From contig CM023535.1 in NCBI GenBank assembly GCA_013350335.1, positions 32,706,991 to 32,770,990 on the forward strand: a stretch of DNA of 64,000 bases, written 5' to 3'. Below are positions 1-11,110 of this stretch, one piece after another. A model generated the notes under the pieces. The model was not told the DNA's origin. It saw nothing but the letters and a program-made list of their open reading frames with translations, and searched no databases. Numbering within the stretch: position 1 is the stretch's first letter; every line of letters begins with the position of its first letter. A program made the translations under genes and the position numbers. This stretch comes from Chimonanthus salicifolius. Lineage: Eukaryota; Streptophyta; Magnoliopsida; Laurales; Calycanthaceae.

Positions 1-333
1 CACCTCATACACATGCCACCTCCCTTGATGAGGTGGATCCCATGTCTTGGGTCTTAATTGGGTACATGACCCAATTAAGTAAATTCCTTACCCATTTACC
101 TTAAACATCAATTCATCAGGACCCATTGGGTCCCAATTGGGTATTTGACCCAATTAACTACATTTACCCAATTAATTAGAATCAAACTCTGTCCATGATC
201 CGTTGGATCATGATCGGGCCATTGCCCCAATTCTTACCCATCTAACCTTCATTCCATCTATAAATCTTAAATTTAACAATTAAAATAGATAATACCCAAT
301 ATAATTATGCGTTTGAAAACCCGGGAGGTTACA
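1..333 (-). mobile_element. 3' LTR of element A (start of LTR, cut by window edge)
   Basis: On the minus strand this LTR begins TGTAACCTCCCGGGTTTTC at 333 and runs off the left edge. It aligns base for base with 13935-14267, the start of the other LTR of the same element. By hand I count 17 differences in 333 bases (about 5%), so the two LTRs are moderately old copies. The minus-strand side of 334 shows the end of the internal region. Family: Tekay/Del long LTR, here called A-type. Confidence 0.85.
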
Positions 334-392
334 ATATTACTCTCTTTTGAATTTTTCGTCCTGAAAATTGAGCGAAGTAGGGTTTCGAACAA

Positions 393-1379
393 CTATACGA
401 AAAGCTCAGGGTGAGCTGCTCTCATTTCTGATTCAAGTTCCTAGGTGGCTTCCTCATTACCATGTCGATCCCATACCACCTTGACGAACTGAATGGCTCG
501 GTTCAGTAGCACTCTCTGTTCTTTCTCGATCACTCTGACCGACCTTTCAGCTTAAGTCATGTCACTTTGCAGGTCAACATCTTGTACATTCAGCACGTGC
601 GAAGGATCAGGATTGTATTTCTTCAACATAGAAATGTGAAACACATCGTGCAAAGATGACATCTGTAGAGGAAGTGCCAATTGATAAGCCACTTCCCCCA
701 CCCTCTTTTGGACTGGAAACGGTCCCACAAATCTAGGCTACAACTTTCCTTTCTTTCCAAATCTCATACGTCCCTTTCGTGGTGAGACCTTTAAAAATAC
801 TAAGTCTCCAACTTCAAACTCAAGGAACCTTCTTTTCTTGTCCGTATAGCTCTTCTGACGACTCTGAGCAGTGAGCAGATGTTGCCGTATTAACTTAATT
901 CGTTCCGTGGTCTCTGCAACTAGCTCGGATCCAATAAGTGCAGGCTCACCAGCCTCTGTCGAATACACTGGTGATCTATAGGGTCTACCATACAACGTCA
1001 TACTTCTCTTCCTCTCATGATACATCTTGGTGCTACCCGGATGAATAAAGGGTTTGGTTTGGTGTGCCTCGATCAATAAGTCTTTTCTACAACTCTGAGG
1101 CACATATGTCCTGTCTCGGAATAAAAGACCTTGTCCCAGTCGTAATTCTCATTCTGGTACAACCTCACAAGTAGACATTTTAGCCCATATCTCTTCCACT
1201 TTCGGATCTGTCCGTTGTTCCTATTCAATCTTGGAAGCCATGTTGGATTGTACGATCAAATTATACATATTCCCATGATTCTTGATGTACAAATTGAACT
1301 CTCGAATGGTATTCAGCATTTCCCATTCCTTCATAATCAAACTGGCCATTGTTGCATGTGACATGCGACTGAGGGCATC
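393..1379 (-). pseudogene. Integrase remnant with chromodomain-like tail (element A)
   Basis: The minus strand encodes the RNase H-integrase linker, part of the integrase zinc-binding region and the post-core domain (motifs YGRPYRSPVY and FEVGDLVFLKVSPRKG). The tail has the W-D-R-H-G-N-E-E-A-T pattern typical of Tekay/Del chromodomain ends and stops at 393-395. Compared with element E, the whole DDE core between GSTKMYH and YGRP is deleted, along with the two zinc cysteines. Several stops and frameshifts are present (for example a TAG in the chromodomain tryptophan codon). The chromodomain end would direct integration to heterochromatin in an active copy; this copy is dead. Confidence 0.8.
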
Positions 1380-2225
1380 CGCCACTTTGTTTACCTTGCC
1401 AGGATGATATCGAAGTGTAAACCCATAGTCTTACAGATATTCCATCCATTTGCGTTGCCTCATATTAAGTTCCTTCTGATCAAACAAATATTTCAAACTT
1501 CAGTGATCTGAAAATACCTCAAACTTCTCGCCATAGAGATAGTGTCTCCAGTTTTTAAGAGCGAAGACCACTGTGGCTAATTCCAGATCATGTGTGGGAT
1601 AGTGGCATTCATGAATTTTCTACTGCCTTGAACCATAAGTCACTACGTGATGACCTTGGGTAAGAGAACACCCAAGTCCTTCACCTAAAGCCTCACAATA
1701 TACTTCATAGCCCTTTCCTCTTTCCGGCAAAATCAGGATAGGTTCAGTCGTAAACCTCTCCTTCAGTTCTTCGAATCTTCGGTTGCATACAACAAACCAT
1801 TCAAATTTGACTCCTTTCTGAGTGAGTCGAGTAAGTGGAGATGCAATCTTGGAGAAGTCCATAATAAACTTCTTATAATAACCAGCCAATCCCAGAAAGT
1901 TGAGAATTTCGGTCACATTCCTTGGAGCTTTCCAGTCTCTAACTGCCGCCACTTTAGCCGAGTCCACGGCTATTCCTTCCGCTGATATGACATGACCTAA
2001 GAAGTTAACCTCAGATAGCCAGAATTCGCACTTGTTTGCTTTGGCATATAACTGATTTTTCTTCAGGGTGTCCAAGACTGTCCTTTGATGTTCTGCATTC
2101 TCCTCCCGATTGTTGGAATAAATCAGGATATCGTTAATGAAGACAATTACAAACTTGTCCAAACAAGGACGAAAGATTTTGTTCATCAGATCCATGAATA
2201 TAACCCCTCCATGGGTATAATCCAT
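1380..2225 (-). pseudogene. C-terminal RT and RNase H remnant (element A)
   Basis: Translation of the minus strand gives the end of RT from [11 protein letters not shown] through the thumb/connection region ([13 protein letters not shown], here [12 protein letters not shown]) into RNase H ([13 protein letters not shown]; the D of YCDAS is changed to E). The RT active-site motif is FINDI instead of FIDDI, with the codon change at 2133-2135. The same change is found in element D. The fingers and most of the palm are absent and replaced by the repeat at 2226-2540. The fragment is non-functional. Confidence 0.85.
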
Positions 2226-2540
2226 TCATGGGCACAACTAATACCTTCGTAGAACCAATATGTCTATTACAGAACTAACAGGTCTAACATACGACCAATA
2301 CGTCGATTATGGAATCAAAATGTCTATCATAAGACCAATATGTCAACTATGGGGGCCAAAATGTCCTTCACACTACCAATACGTCTACCCTAATGCCAAT
2401 ATCGGCATCAATCCAAACCACCATGGAAACCCTCATCCATGGGAAGATAATATCTATCCATAGAACCGTCATATCTACCATGGGACCACTGTATCTATCG
2501 TGGGATCGATATACCCACCAATTGTCGTCATCGTCTACCA
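2226..2540 (-). repeat. 20-bp-periodic tract replacing protease/RT (element A)
   Basis: About 300 bases of degenerate units of the type ATATTGGTCNTATGGTAGAC (minus strand) lie exactly between the protease remnant and the RT remnant. The same tract occurs at 49311-49610 in element D at the same junction. It has no resemblance to the 790 bases of protease/RT that element E carries there. Short reading frames through it are by-products of the 20-bp period. Confidence 0.8.
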
Positions 2541-3249
2541 ATAAGGAATTCTATAGAAAGTGCAGTGGACATTTGTTGTACTAAAGTGCTAGTAATAGAT
2601 ATGAAAGCAGTAGATACAAAAGAGTGGGATGCTCCCAAATCAAATAACGCATAAGCGTACGAACTACAAACTACTGCCCTACCTTGAATCACCGAATGAT
2701 CCACTGTTTCTGGAGGAGAAGCCAAAGTATTCAGTCGTCCAGATCCTATAGGAATAGGTGTCCGTCCTGTCTGGTCATGTGCTCTAGATCTTTGTGACTG
2801 AGTTGGTCGAGCTGGACGACGGAAAGAACCCCTGAAGTGAGAAGATCTATCGTTCAATGGACACTTTCTTTTGAAATGGCCCTATTGGTCACACTGAAAA
2901 CAGGTGCTCACACCTCGAGGAATCTAAGAGACGGATCCTGATGTGGAGGGATGATTGGAACGAAAATTTCCAGTGGAACCAGTAGAGGCTAAAGGTCTCC
3001 CAATTTTGGGTTTGAATCTCTTGTGAGGGCGAAAATTATTTCCCACACCCTGACCTCTTCGGTCCTGTGCTTCATTGGAGGTTGTGTCTCCATTTCCGTT
3101 CAAGAGTGTAGAACGGAAGTGACTACTGCTTGTAATAGGTTCTGTAGTTCAGGAGGTACTTCAGGAATGTTTACATTGCCTCCACCCTCTCCTTTATGTT
3201 CTTCTTCCTGATGCTGGTTCTGTCTTGTATGTCTTCTTTTCAGAGGCAT
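2541..3249 (-). pseudogene. Gag and protease remnant (element A)
   Basis: Start chosen at the ATG at 3249-3247 (MPLKRRHTRQN), which matches the gag starts of elements C and D. A short N-terminal region ending in VPPELQNLLQAVVTSVL is followed directly by NGNGDTTSNEAQDRRGQG; the capsid core present in C and E at this point is missing. The CCHC knuckle (CFQCDQ-GHFKRKC) has a stop codon in it near 2885. Protease begins YALFDLGASHSF, so the catalytic D-S-G is D-L-G, shared with element D. The frame then runs into the 20-bp repeat. Confidence 0.8.
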
Positions 3250-3726
3250 TTTCCTATGCCATCGACACATTGATCGACATAGTTTCTCATCAGAATCTAT
3301 GTTCACATACTTGGGGAAATTGCCTAATCATCATCTTATATTTCTTGGTTTGGGGAGTTTTCCTATGTATCACGTAATGTCTTTTGTTTGGGGAACTTTC
3401 CTATGTATCACATAATGTCTCTTGTTTGGGGAACTTTTCTATGTATCACACAATGTCTCTTGTTTGGGGAAATATTGATCTTTCTTGTTTCTGGGAAATA
3501 TGTCCTACTTTGCTATGTTTGATAAATTCGTGTTTATAGTGATTGTCCTTCCCTTGCTGTTATAGTGTTGTTCTCAGTTTGAATGCTTCAGTCTGATTCT
3601 TAACAAAGTAAATTAATCCGGCTCCCGTGCAGCAGACTCCGAAGAGTCGGTCAGTTAGGATTCTTATCTTGTCAGTGAGACATGACACCGTCTAAATCTT
3701 ACTTTGAAAGATTCATACTTCAGATT

Positions 3727-3741
3727 TCGCTTTATAGCAAC
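3727..3741 (-). promoter_or_regulatory. Primer binding site (element A), degenerate
   Basis: Directly next to the LTR end the minus strand reads GTTGCTATAAAGCGA, a decayed form of the initiator-Met tRNA complement GTTGGTATCAGAGCG seen intact in element C. Confidence 0.7.
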
Positions 3742-6419
3742 TGTGAGGGCCCCTCCCTTTTTCACTCGCCAAAAATCAGAGTCTATTTTTTTTTTTTTTT
3801 GAAATAAAGAATGAGAGAGAGCGGGACACCATGACGCAAGCTAAGTCCGAGCTTCTTAAGCTCGGCCCTTAACTGGCCAACCATATGTGTGCGTGGACCG
3901 AGTCCAGTAAAGCAGCTCATACGCATTAAAGTTACACTTGCAAAATAAACCCATTGCGGAATTAATGTTTGATCACATAAACCAACCATAACCTTTACTT
4001 AGCAAGGAAGTCAATCACTCAAAACTTAATTGAACTTAATATCCGAAGGTAACGTCAAACCCTAGCAGAATAATATCTAAGTTATTACAATCCCAAAATG
4101 TAATTAACTCAACCACACTGCCCAAAAATAAAACTTAAAAATAAGCAATAAGCTGCCCAAGCTCCTAAGCTTGGCTCCTTTCGCGTCCATCGTCCGTCCA
4201 TTCCCTGTATCATCATCAAAGGTAGAAGTAGGGCGTTAGTCAACGCAGCCAGTAAGAATTCCATGTAGGGTTATACACATAGAATTAGTATAAAGTCAAC
4301 ATACAAAACATCATACTGTACTTGTAAAACATAATACCTAAAAACAGAGCATGATACTAGAATCATAATCATGCTGATAAAACCACAATAGTGCATGATA
4401 CTCATAACAAAATTCTTCCATATCACAAATCACATTAGTAGCCTCCTTGATGAACAAGCCACATCAAGTATTTCTGTTATGCCTCCCCACGAATGCCTTA
4501 TCGGTCCCACCGAATGGATCGTGGATTACTTTCACATTTCAAACATAATATATCTCTCCCGACAAATGCCTTATCGGTCCCACCGAATAGAGCGTGGACT
4601 CCTCTTCAATTGCAAACATAATATATCTCTCCCCACGAATGCCTTATCGGTCCCACTGAATGGATCGTGGACTCCTCTTACAATTCAACATCATACATCT
4701 CTTCCCGTATGTCCATTGGAATCAGTGTGGATTCCCCCAAGGTTGTTTATCGGAAACTCCGAATGGAGCATGGACTCCTCTCACAATTCAACATCATACA
4801 TCTCTTCCCATATGTCCATTGGAATAAGTGCGGATTCCTCCCCACGGTTGTTTATCAGAAACCCCGAATGGAGCGTGAGCTCCTCTCATATGTTCCCTCC
4901 CATGCCATGCATGAGATGTGAGTGCAAACATGCTATTTCATATTAAGTTACATAATAGCCTTGAAATCCATTCTTAAAACATAAGCATTTTTTATACCAA
5001 AACTAGATCATCAATCATGGAAATAAAAAACATTGCATGTACATAATCCAAGTGTTTCAGCAAGGTAGGAATCCTACCCACGTCCGATCTACTGTCCTTA
5101 TCTTGTTTCGCATGAACAGTAGCTAACCGTCACGTGAAAGCGAATCGCATCTCTTTACTTTATCAATTTAAAATCAACCTTTCATTTCAGTCCCATCTGC
5201 GCATCATAATAATCCTTAAACCGGTTAAGACCCTCAACGGGGTTCGGCCATACGACGTGGCTAAGATGTGTTCAGGTTCACGAAGATCCATCAATGGGGT
5301 TCGGCCATACAACATGGCCAAATCTCACTCCTTGGTTTTTGAATCCTTTTCTTTTGTCCTTGTTTTATTTTAAATACCACGGGTCCACTATCATTCCTTT
5401 CTTTTTATTTCATAACTTGATAATCCATAGTTAATCAATTAAATTTTAAATATTCATGGACTCATACAATCATTCATGGACTCATAAAATCATTCTTGGA
5501 CTCATAAAATCATTCATGGACTCATAAAATCATTCATGGGGTTCCCGTCCGCCACCCATCCGGCGGATGATAAAAACCCGAAAGCAGTCCTCATTTGTTT
5601 GATGTTAGACTTAATCCTTCCTCTTTAAAATTTGTTTCCTTATTCTTTAAAAGCATTTTAAACATCATCCATATTTCTTCATTCCATCCCTTGGTTGTTG
5701 GTCCTCAACACCTACCCATTTCTTGAATGGATACTGACTCTTTGATCATTTATTCCAAAACGTATTCCATCTTCAAATGGATATCCACCCTCATGGCTTG
5801 CAACGGTTTAGCCAATCCTATCCATCAAATATGGGACCCCATGGTTTCGGCCATTCCATAGCCGAAACCATGTTTCCCATAGCTTCTTTTAACGAACAAA
5901 CCCTCGTTAAACATTACGTATCTATTTCGCATCTCCTCCGTTTCTTTAGGTCAGATTTTGCTCCTCCGCCTTCTCCTTTCTTAGTGCTTTCTTCTTCCTC
6001 CTTTGTTCTTTGGTTTCTCTAAGTCTAGAGCGAAAGTGTGTGAGAGAGAGAGATAAAAAAGGCAATGCAACCTATTGTTCCACCTTGAGAATTCGGCCAA
6101 GGATGATGAGAGATGGAAAGAGATTGAGATGAAAAACTCCTAATGGAGGGTTCAGCCAAAAAGGTCGCTTTGAAATCAACCCCCAAACTCTTTCCTTTCT
6201 CTGCTAATTCCTCTCTTTCTTTGATGCTTTGCTGTCCCTCTAAGTGTTAAGGCCAAATGTGGGAGAGAGAGGGAGAGAGAGATACGGGAGTGGAGATGAG
6301 ATTTCTTTTGCCCAAGAGGGATGGAGAGGATGAGATGAAATTCTCTCTCTTTTCTCTCCAAGAGAGGATCAGCCAAGGTGTTTTGTGTGAGTGTGTCTTT
6401 TGTCTAGCCCTAGCCTCCC

Positions 6420-6734
6420 AACCAAGAAGATGCATGGCTTACACTTGGGGCTTTGTCTTTCCCATGTGTCCCATCCAAGGAGACACATGGCTTGCACTTG
6501 AGGCTTGTCTTTCACATGGCTTACACTTGTCCCTTGGTCAATCAAGAATATGCATGGCTTACACTTTGGACTTTGTCTCTCACATGGCTTACACTTGTCC
6601 CTTGGTCAACCAAGAATATGCATGGTTTACACTTGGGGCTTTGTCTTTCCCGTGGCTTACACTTGTCCCTTGGTCAACCAAGAATATGCATGGCTTACAC
6701 TTGGACTTTGTTTTTCCCATGTGTCCCAACCAAG
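6420..6734 (-). repeat. U3 minisatellite of A-type LTR (first part)
   Basis: Tandem units of 30-53 bases are built round GCTTACACTTG, GTGTCCCATCCAAGGAGACACATGG and CTTGGTCAACCAAG. The units are internally palindromic (CCATGTGTC...GACACATGG). The array continues at 13714 after the inserted solo LTR. It produces long but meaningless reading frames in several frames. Confidence 0.8.
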
Positions 6735-7352
6735 TGTAATAGTCGGATTTTCAATGCAATAAATATATTGGCTATTGTTTATTTTTAATTGTTAAAAATT
6801 AAGATTTAAAGATGGAATGGATGTTAGATGGATCAAAGTTAGGGCAATGGCCCAATTATGGTCCAATGGACCATGGATAGGATTAATTCTATTTAATTGC
6901 GTCAATGTGGTCAATTGGGTCAAACGCTCAATTGGGACCAAATGGGTCAAGATGGATTGATGATTAGGGTAAATGGGTAAGGAATTGATTTAATCGGGTC
7001 ATGGACCCAATTAAGATCAAAGGCATGGGGTCCACCTCATCAAGTGAGATGGCAAGTGTACGAGGAATTATCTAAATGGCATAGCCAAGTGGGACCCAAC
7101 TCCACCTCATCAAGTGAGGTGGCGTGTGGACTAAGGTACATGTGGGGCCGACCACCATGGTTGACTTGGTCAACCATGGGTGAGTTCATGGGTGAATTAA
7201 AGAGACTCAAGTGAAGTAAGTTGAATTAAATTATTTAATTAAATCACCTAAGTTAGATGAAAATAAATTCAAATGCTTGAGGTAGGAGTTGAGTTTCATT
7301 TAAATGGAGTGAGTCAAATGGGGGTGAGTCACATGGAAGATGAAAAGATGGA

Positions 7353-7550
7353 GTGAGTCAATGGGGAGCTGGAGGGTTTCCATCTTATGGAAACCACTAG
7401 CCACAAAACCGTTGGAGAGGGTGGTGTGTGCCATGTGTGAGGCATGCATCCACTTAGTGAGTCAAAGGGGAGGTGGAGGGTTCCATCTCGTGGAAACCAC
7501 TAGCTACAAAACCGTTGGAGAGGGTGGTGTGTGCCATGTGGAGGGCATGA
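7353..7550 (+). repeat. About 100-base tandem duplication in solo LTR
   Basis: Two copies of a unit containing GGAAACCACTAG and ACAAAACCGTTGGAGAGG (7379-7440 and 7491-7540) lie head to tail. The minus solo LTR 7551-10644 inserted at the end of the second copy. Confidence 0.75.
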
Positions 7551-10500
7551 TATAACGCCCCGCCCTTTTTCACTTGCTTTCCGTAAATCAGAATCTATTT
7601 TTTTTTATATAAATAGAAGAGTGATAGAGAGCCGGACGTTACGACGCGAGCTAAGTCCGAACTTCTAAAGTCCGACCCTTAACTGACCAACCCTATGTGT
7701 GCATGGACTAAGTCCATGAAAACGGTTCACACATAACAATATAAACATGCGGATTAAAATCATAACTGTGGAATTATAATAGAACTTAATTCTATTCCAT
7801 TTTAGATAGCAAAGTACTCCAAGTCTTATCCATAATTAACATAACATAATTATCCAAATAAACATTCAACCATAGCAAATTATCCAAATTATTACATGCC
7901 CGAAGTCTAGTTACTTAAATTACAAGTCCATCAGTAACTTAATCAAAATATAAACTAAAAGTATCCAAGTTCCTATGCTCGGCCCTTTTCACGTTCATCG
8001 CTTCCCTCATTTCCTGTATCATCCACTAGGGTAGAAATAGGGCGTTAGAACAACGCGCCCAGTAGATACTCCATTTAGGGCTAACACATGGTTAGTACAA
8101 AACATATATAATAATATCATAATGTCAAAAACCATATAAACCGTGCCATGTCATGATGTCAAATGCAATGAGTCCCACCCATCACATGTACATATAAGTA
8201 CCCCCACATAGATCTTTCGGACGCCCCGACGGAGTGTGGCCCCTCCGGTTTCTTCTTGATGGAAAAGCACATCAAGGTATCCCACATAGGTTTTTCGGAC
8301 GCCCCGGCAGAGTGTGGCCCCTCCGGTTACATATCCTTCACCCCATGCCATGCATGAGATGCTAATGAATCACATGCTATTTTATCATATAAACATAGCA
8401 TTAAAACTCTCATTTTGAAACAATATCTTTTACAACATAATTCATCAAATAAGACAAAAGATTTGTACATAAACCCATGGTTTCAAAGAGGTGGAATCCT
8501 ACCAAAGACCACTAACGTGTTCTTGTGCTTTCGTCCGGAAACCGCTCACGATCGTACACACCTTGTGAGGTCCCATTACCTTATAAAATATCAATCAATT
8601 AAAATAATATCCCATTTGATTTACAATAATGTCTAAGTCCATAAACCAATCCCCATGGGGTTCGACCATACACCATGGCCAAACCCATGGTCCATTATTT
8701 CTACTTAATTACCATATTGCCATCCATGGCTATCATTCCATTAACCTAACCCTTCATACATTAAAACCATAAATCATTCCCCATGGGGTTCGGCCACACA
8801 CCATGGCCGAACCCATGGTCCATCATTTTTCACCTATTTACATCCTTGCCATTTATACAAATCCATAACCAAAACATTCCTGATGGGGTTCGGCCATACA
8901 ACATGGCCGAACCCATGTTCCATTAATTTTACTTATTTACAATATGCTTAGGCTAATAAATAACCCACTAATAAGATTCATGGGGTTTGACCATACACCA
9001 TGGCCGAACCCATGATTTTTCATTTTTAGCCGATATTACAAAATTGCCATTACCTCCATCATGGCTAATTACTTATCTTAATCCTCCATTCCTTTAATCA
9101 TATTAGGTCCATAAATGACCCATAAAAATTGGTTCATGGGGTTCGACCATACACATGACTGAACCCATAATGTCTAAATTCCAATTATATCAATTATCAT
9201 CTTTGAATCCATAAATCAAGGTTCATTCCTTTTTTATCCAAAAGTCCATCATTAAAAACCTTTCTAAATTAATAACCATCTTCCATAGGGTTCAGCCATA
9301 CACCATGGCTGAACCCTATGGTTCATAATCTTCTCTTTAAAAATCATTAGACCCTTATAAATTTCTTAACAACTTAAGTCCATAAATGACCTCATGGGGT
9401 TCGGCCATACACCATGGCCGAAACCATGATCTTTCATTTTGGCCTTTATTTACAACTTTGCCATCCATAAAACATACCAATGTTTCTCCATGGGGTTCGA
9501 CCCTTCATCATGGCTGAACCTTATGGTTCATCAACTTCTCTTAAACCATTTAAACCCTTTTAAAACATACATAATATTCCATGGTTTTCATCCCTCAAAA
9601 ACCATAAAAATTAACCAATGTTCTTTCATGGGGTTCGGTCATACACCATGGCTAAACCCTATGGTTCATCATTCCATTAAATTTCTATATCATTCCCTCA
9701 ATTTTCGTCCATGGGGTTCGGCCATACACATGGCCGAACCCTATGGTTCCTTTTTGTAAACAAAATTATAAAAATACTTAACGGTTCCGCGACTCCTCCG
9801 GTTTTCTTTCGCTCCGACTTGTTCTTCCGATCATTTTCTTCCTTAGCCTCTTTCTTCTTGATCTTTCACACAGCCGAGACTGATCTTATTGCCAGAGGAC
9901 ACCAGCTTCAAGACCCTCCCTTAATTATGTATGTTGTGCGCCCCTTCTTATGCTTCATTTCTTTTATAAAACCTTCCACTCGGTCATATATTTAGAAGGT
10001 GCCTTGCGCACCTTGTTGATTTGGATGTGCCATGCGCCCCTTGTGTCTCTCTGTTTATCAACTTCCAATCGGTCCTAATTATAATTAGAAGATGCCAAGA
10101 TCCCTTCAAATTAGCAATTGCCTTGTGCCGTTCTTAATCAAGGGAAAGGACCTCTTTTTAAATGATCTTATGCACGTCCTCATGGATGTGCAAATCCCAC
10201 ACACACGACCATGCAATCTTTATTTAATTTTAGACATCTTATTTATTTAGCAATCCCCTAGTATCACTCTTAACAAAGGAAAATACCATCTTAAGCATAT
10301 CAACGTGGATTGCATATCTATTCCATATTTCAACTCCTAAAATCTTTCCATCAATACCTCCCATGCGCATGCAATCTTCCAATTCATAAAATCTAGTCAA
10401 TATATGTTTCCATGTCAACCTCACATACACGGCCAAAGCAATCCATATTTAATTTTTTAGACATATTGCATTACCTTTTTAATTAAGTCCCATTTAATTC

Positions 10501-10644
10501 TATTGAAACCATTTCCACAATCCGTTGGGTCTTAATTGGGCAATGACCCAATACTTTACCCATCTACAGTCCATATCTAATAATTCACAAATCAAATGGG
10601 TAATTTTCATATATATTAATAACTTGAAAATCTGGGGTGTTACA
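7551..10644 (-). mobile_element. Solo LTR, Tekay C-like, nested in 6735-13713
   Basis: Read on the minus strand it starts TGTAACACCCCAGATTTTC (10644) and ends GGGCGGGGCGTTATA (7551; the last CA-side bases are mutated from TTACA). The flanks are CATGA (7546-7550) and CATGC (10645-10649), a four-of-five match consistent with one later mutation. Length is 3.1 kb. It holds ten GGTTCGGCC palindromes (8652-9746). The expected splice donor at 9772 reads TTAAGTATT, so its first G is lost; branch motif and acceptor (8014) are kept. Confidence 0.85.
8652..9746. repeat. Array of ten GGTTCGGCC palindromes
   Basis: Imperfect palindromes of 34-38 bases (arms ATGGGGTTCGGCCAT and ATGGCCGAACCCAT, loop ACACC) begin near 8652, 8782, 8881, 8979, 9135, 9285, 9392, 9489, 9627 and 9710. 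Spacing is about 80-160 bases with unrelated AT-rich sequence between. The copy at 9285 has changes in both arms (TTCAGCC with GGCTGAA) so it still pairs. Confidence 0.9.
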
Positions 10645-11110
10645 CATGCACCCTCTTGGCTAGTCAAAGGACTCATGGGGAAGACTCCACATTGATGAGG
10701 GTGGTTGGAGGTGGAGTCTTACCCAATGGACCCTAAGAAAAGATGGAAAGGGCTCTTTTCATCTCATTCACTCTCTCTCTCTCACTCTTGGCCGACCCCC
10801 CTGTAAGACAAAAGAAAACACTTAGAGTTTTCCATCTCAAATCCTCTCCCTCTCACCAAAAACCCTAGGGCCGACCCCTCTCACTAAGACAAGAAAGACT
10901 TAGAGTTTTCTATCTCAAATCCTCTCCCTCTCTCCCTTTCTCAAACCTTCTCCTTGGCCGAACCATCTCTTTGGGTTTTCATCTCAAACCCTCTCCCTCT
11001 CAAGCTACACACTTTGGCCGAAGATCAAGGAGGAAGAAAGAAAAGACTAAGGAAGGAGAAGATCGGAGGAGCAAGACGGAACGAAAGAAAACGGAGGAGT
11101 CACGGAATCG

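Larger units (their letters stand above)
334..3741 (-). mobile_element. Element A internal region, deleted Tekay chromovirus
   Basis: This is the body of a minus-strand Ty3/gypsy element lying between its two LTRs. In transcription order it holds a primer site, a short gag remnant, a CCHC knuckle, the start of protease, a 20-bp-periodic repeat, the C-terminal half of RT, RNase H, an integrase remnant and a chromodomain-like tail. At 3.4 kb it is well below element E (about 5.2 kb without its 5' end). The capsid core, the rest of protease with N-terminal RT, and the integrase catalytic core are missing. It cannot be autonomous. Confidence 0.85.

Noticed and set aside
8652..9746. Palindromes as prokaryotic terminators or attachment sites
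   Set aside because: They have no T-run after the stem, lie inside plant LTRs and occur dozens of times.
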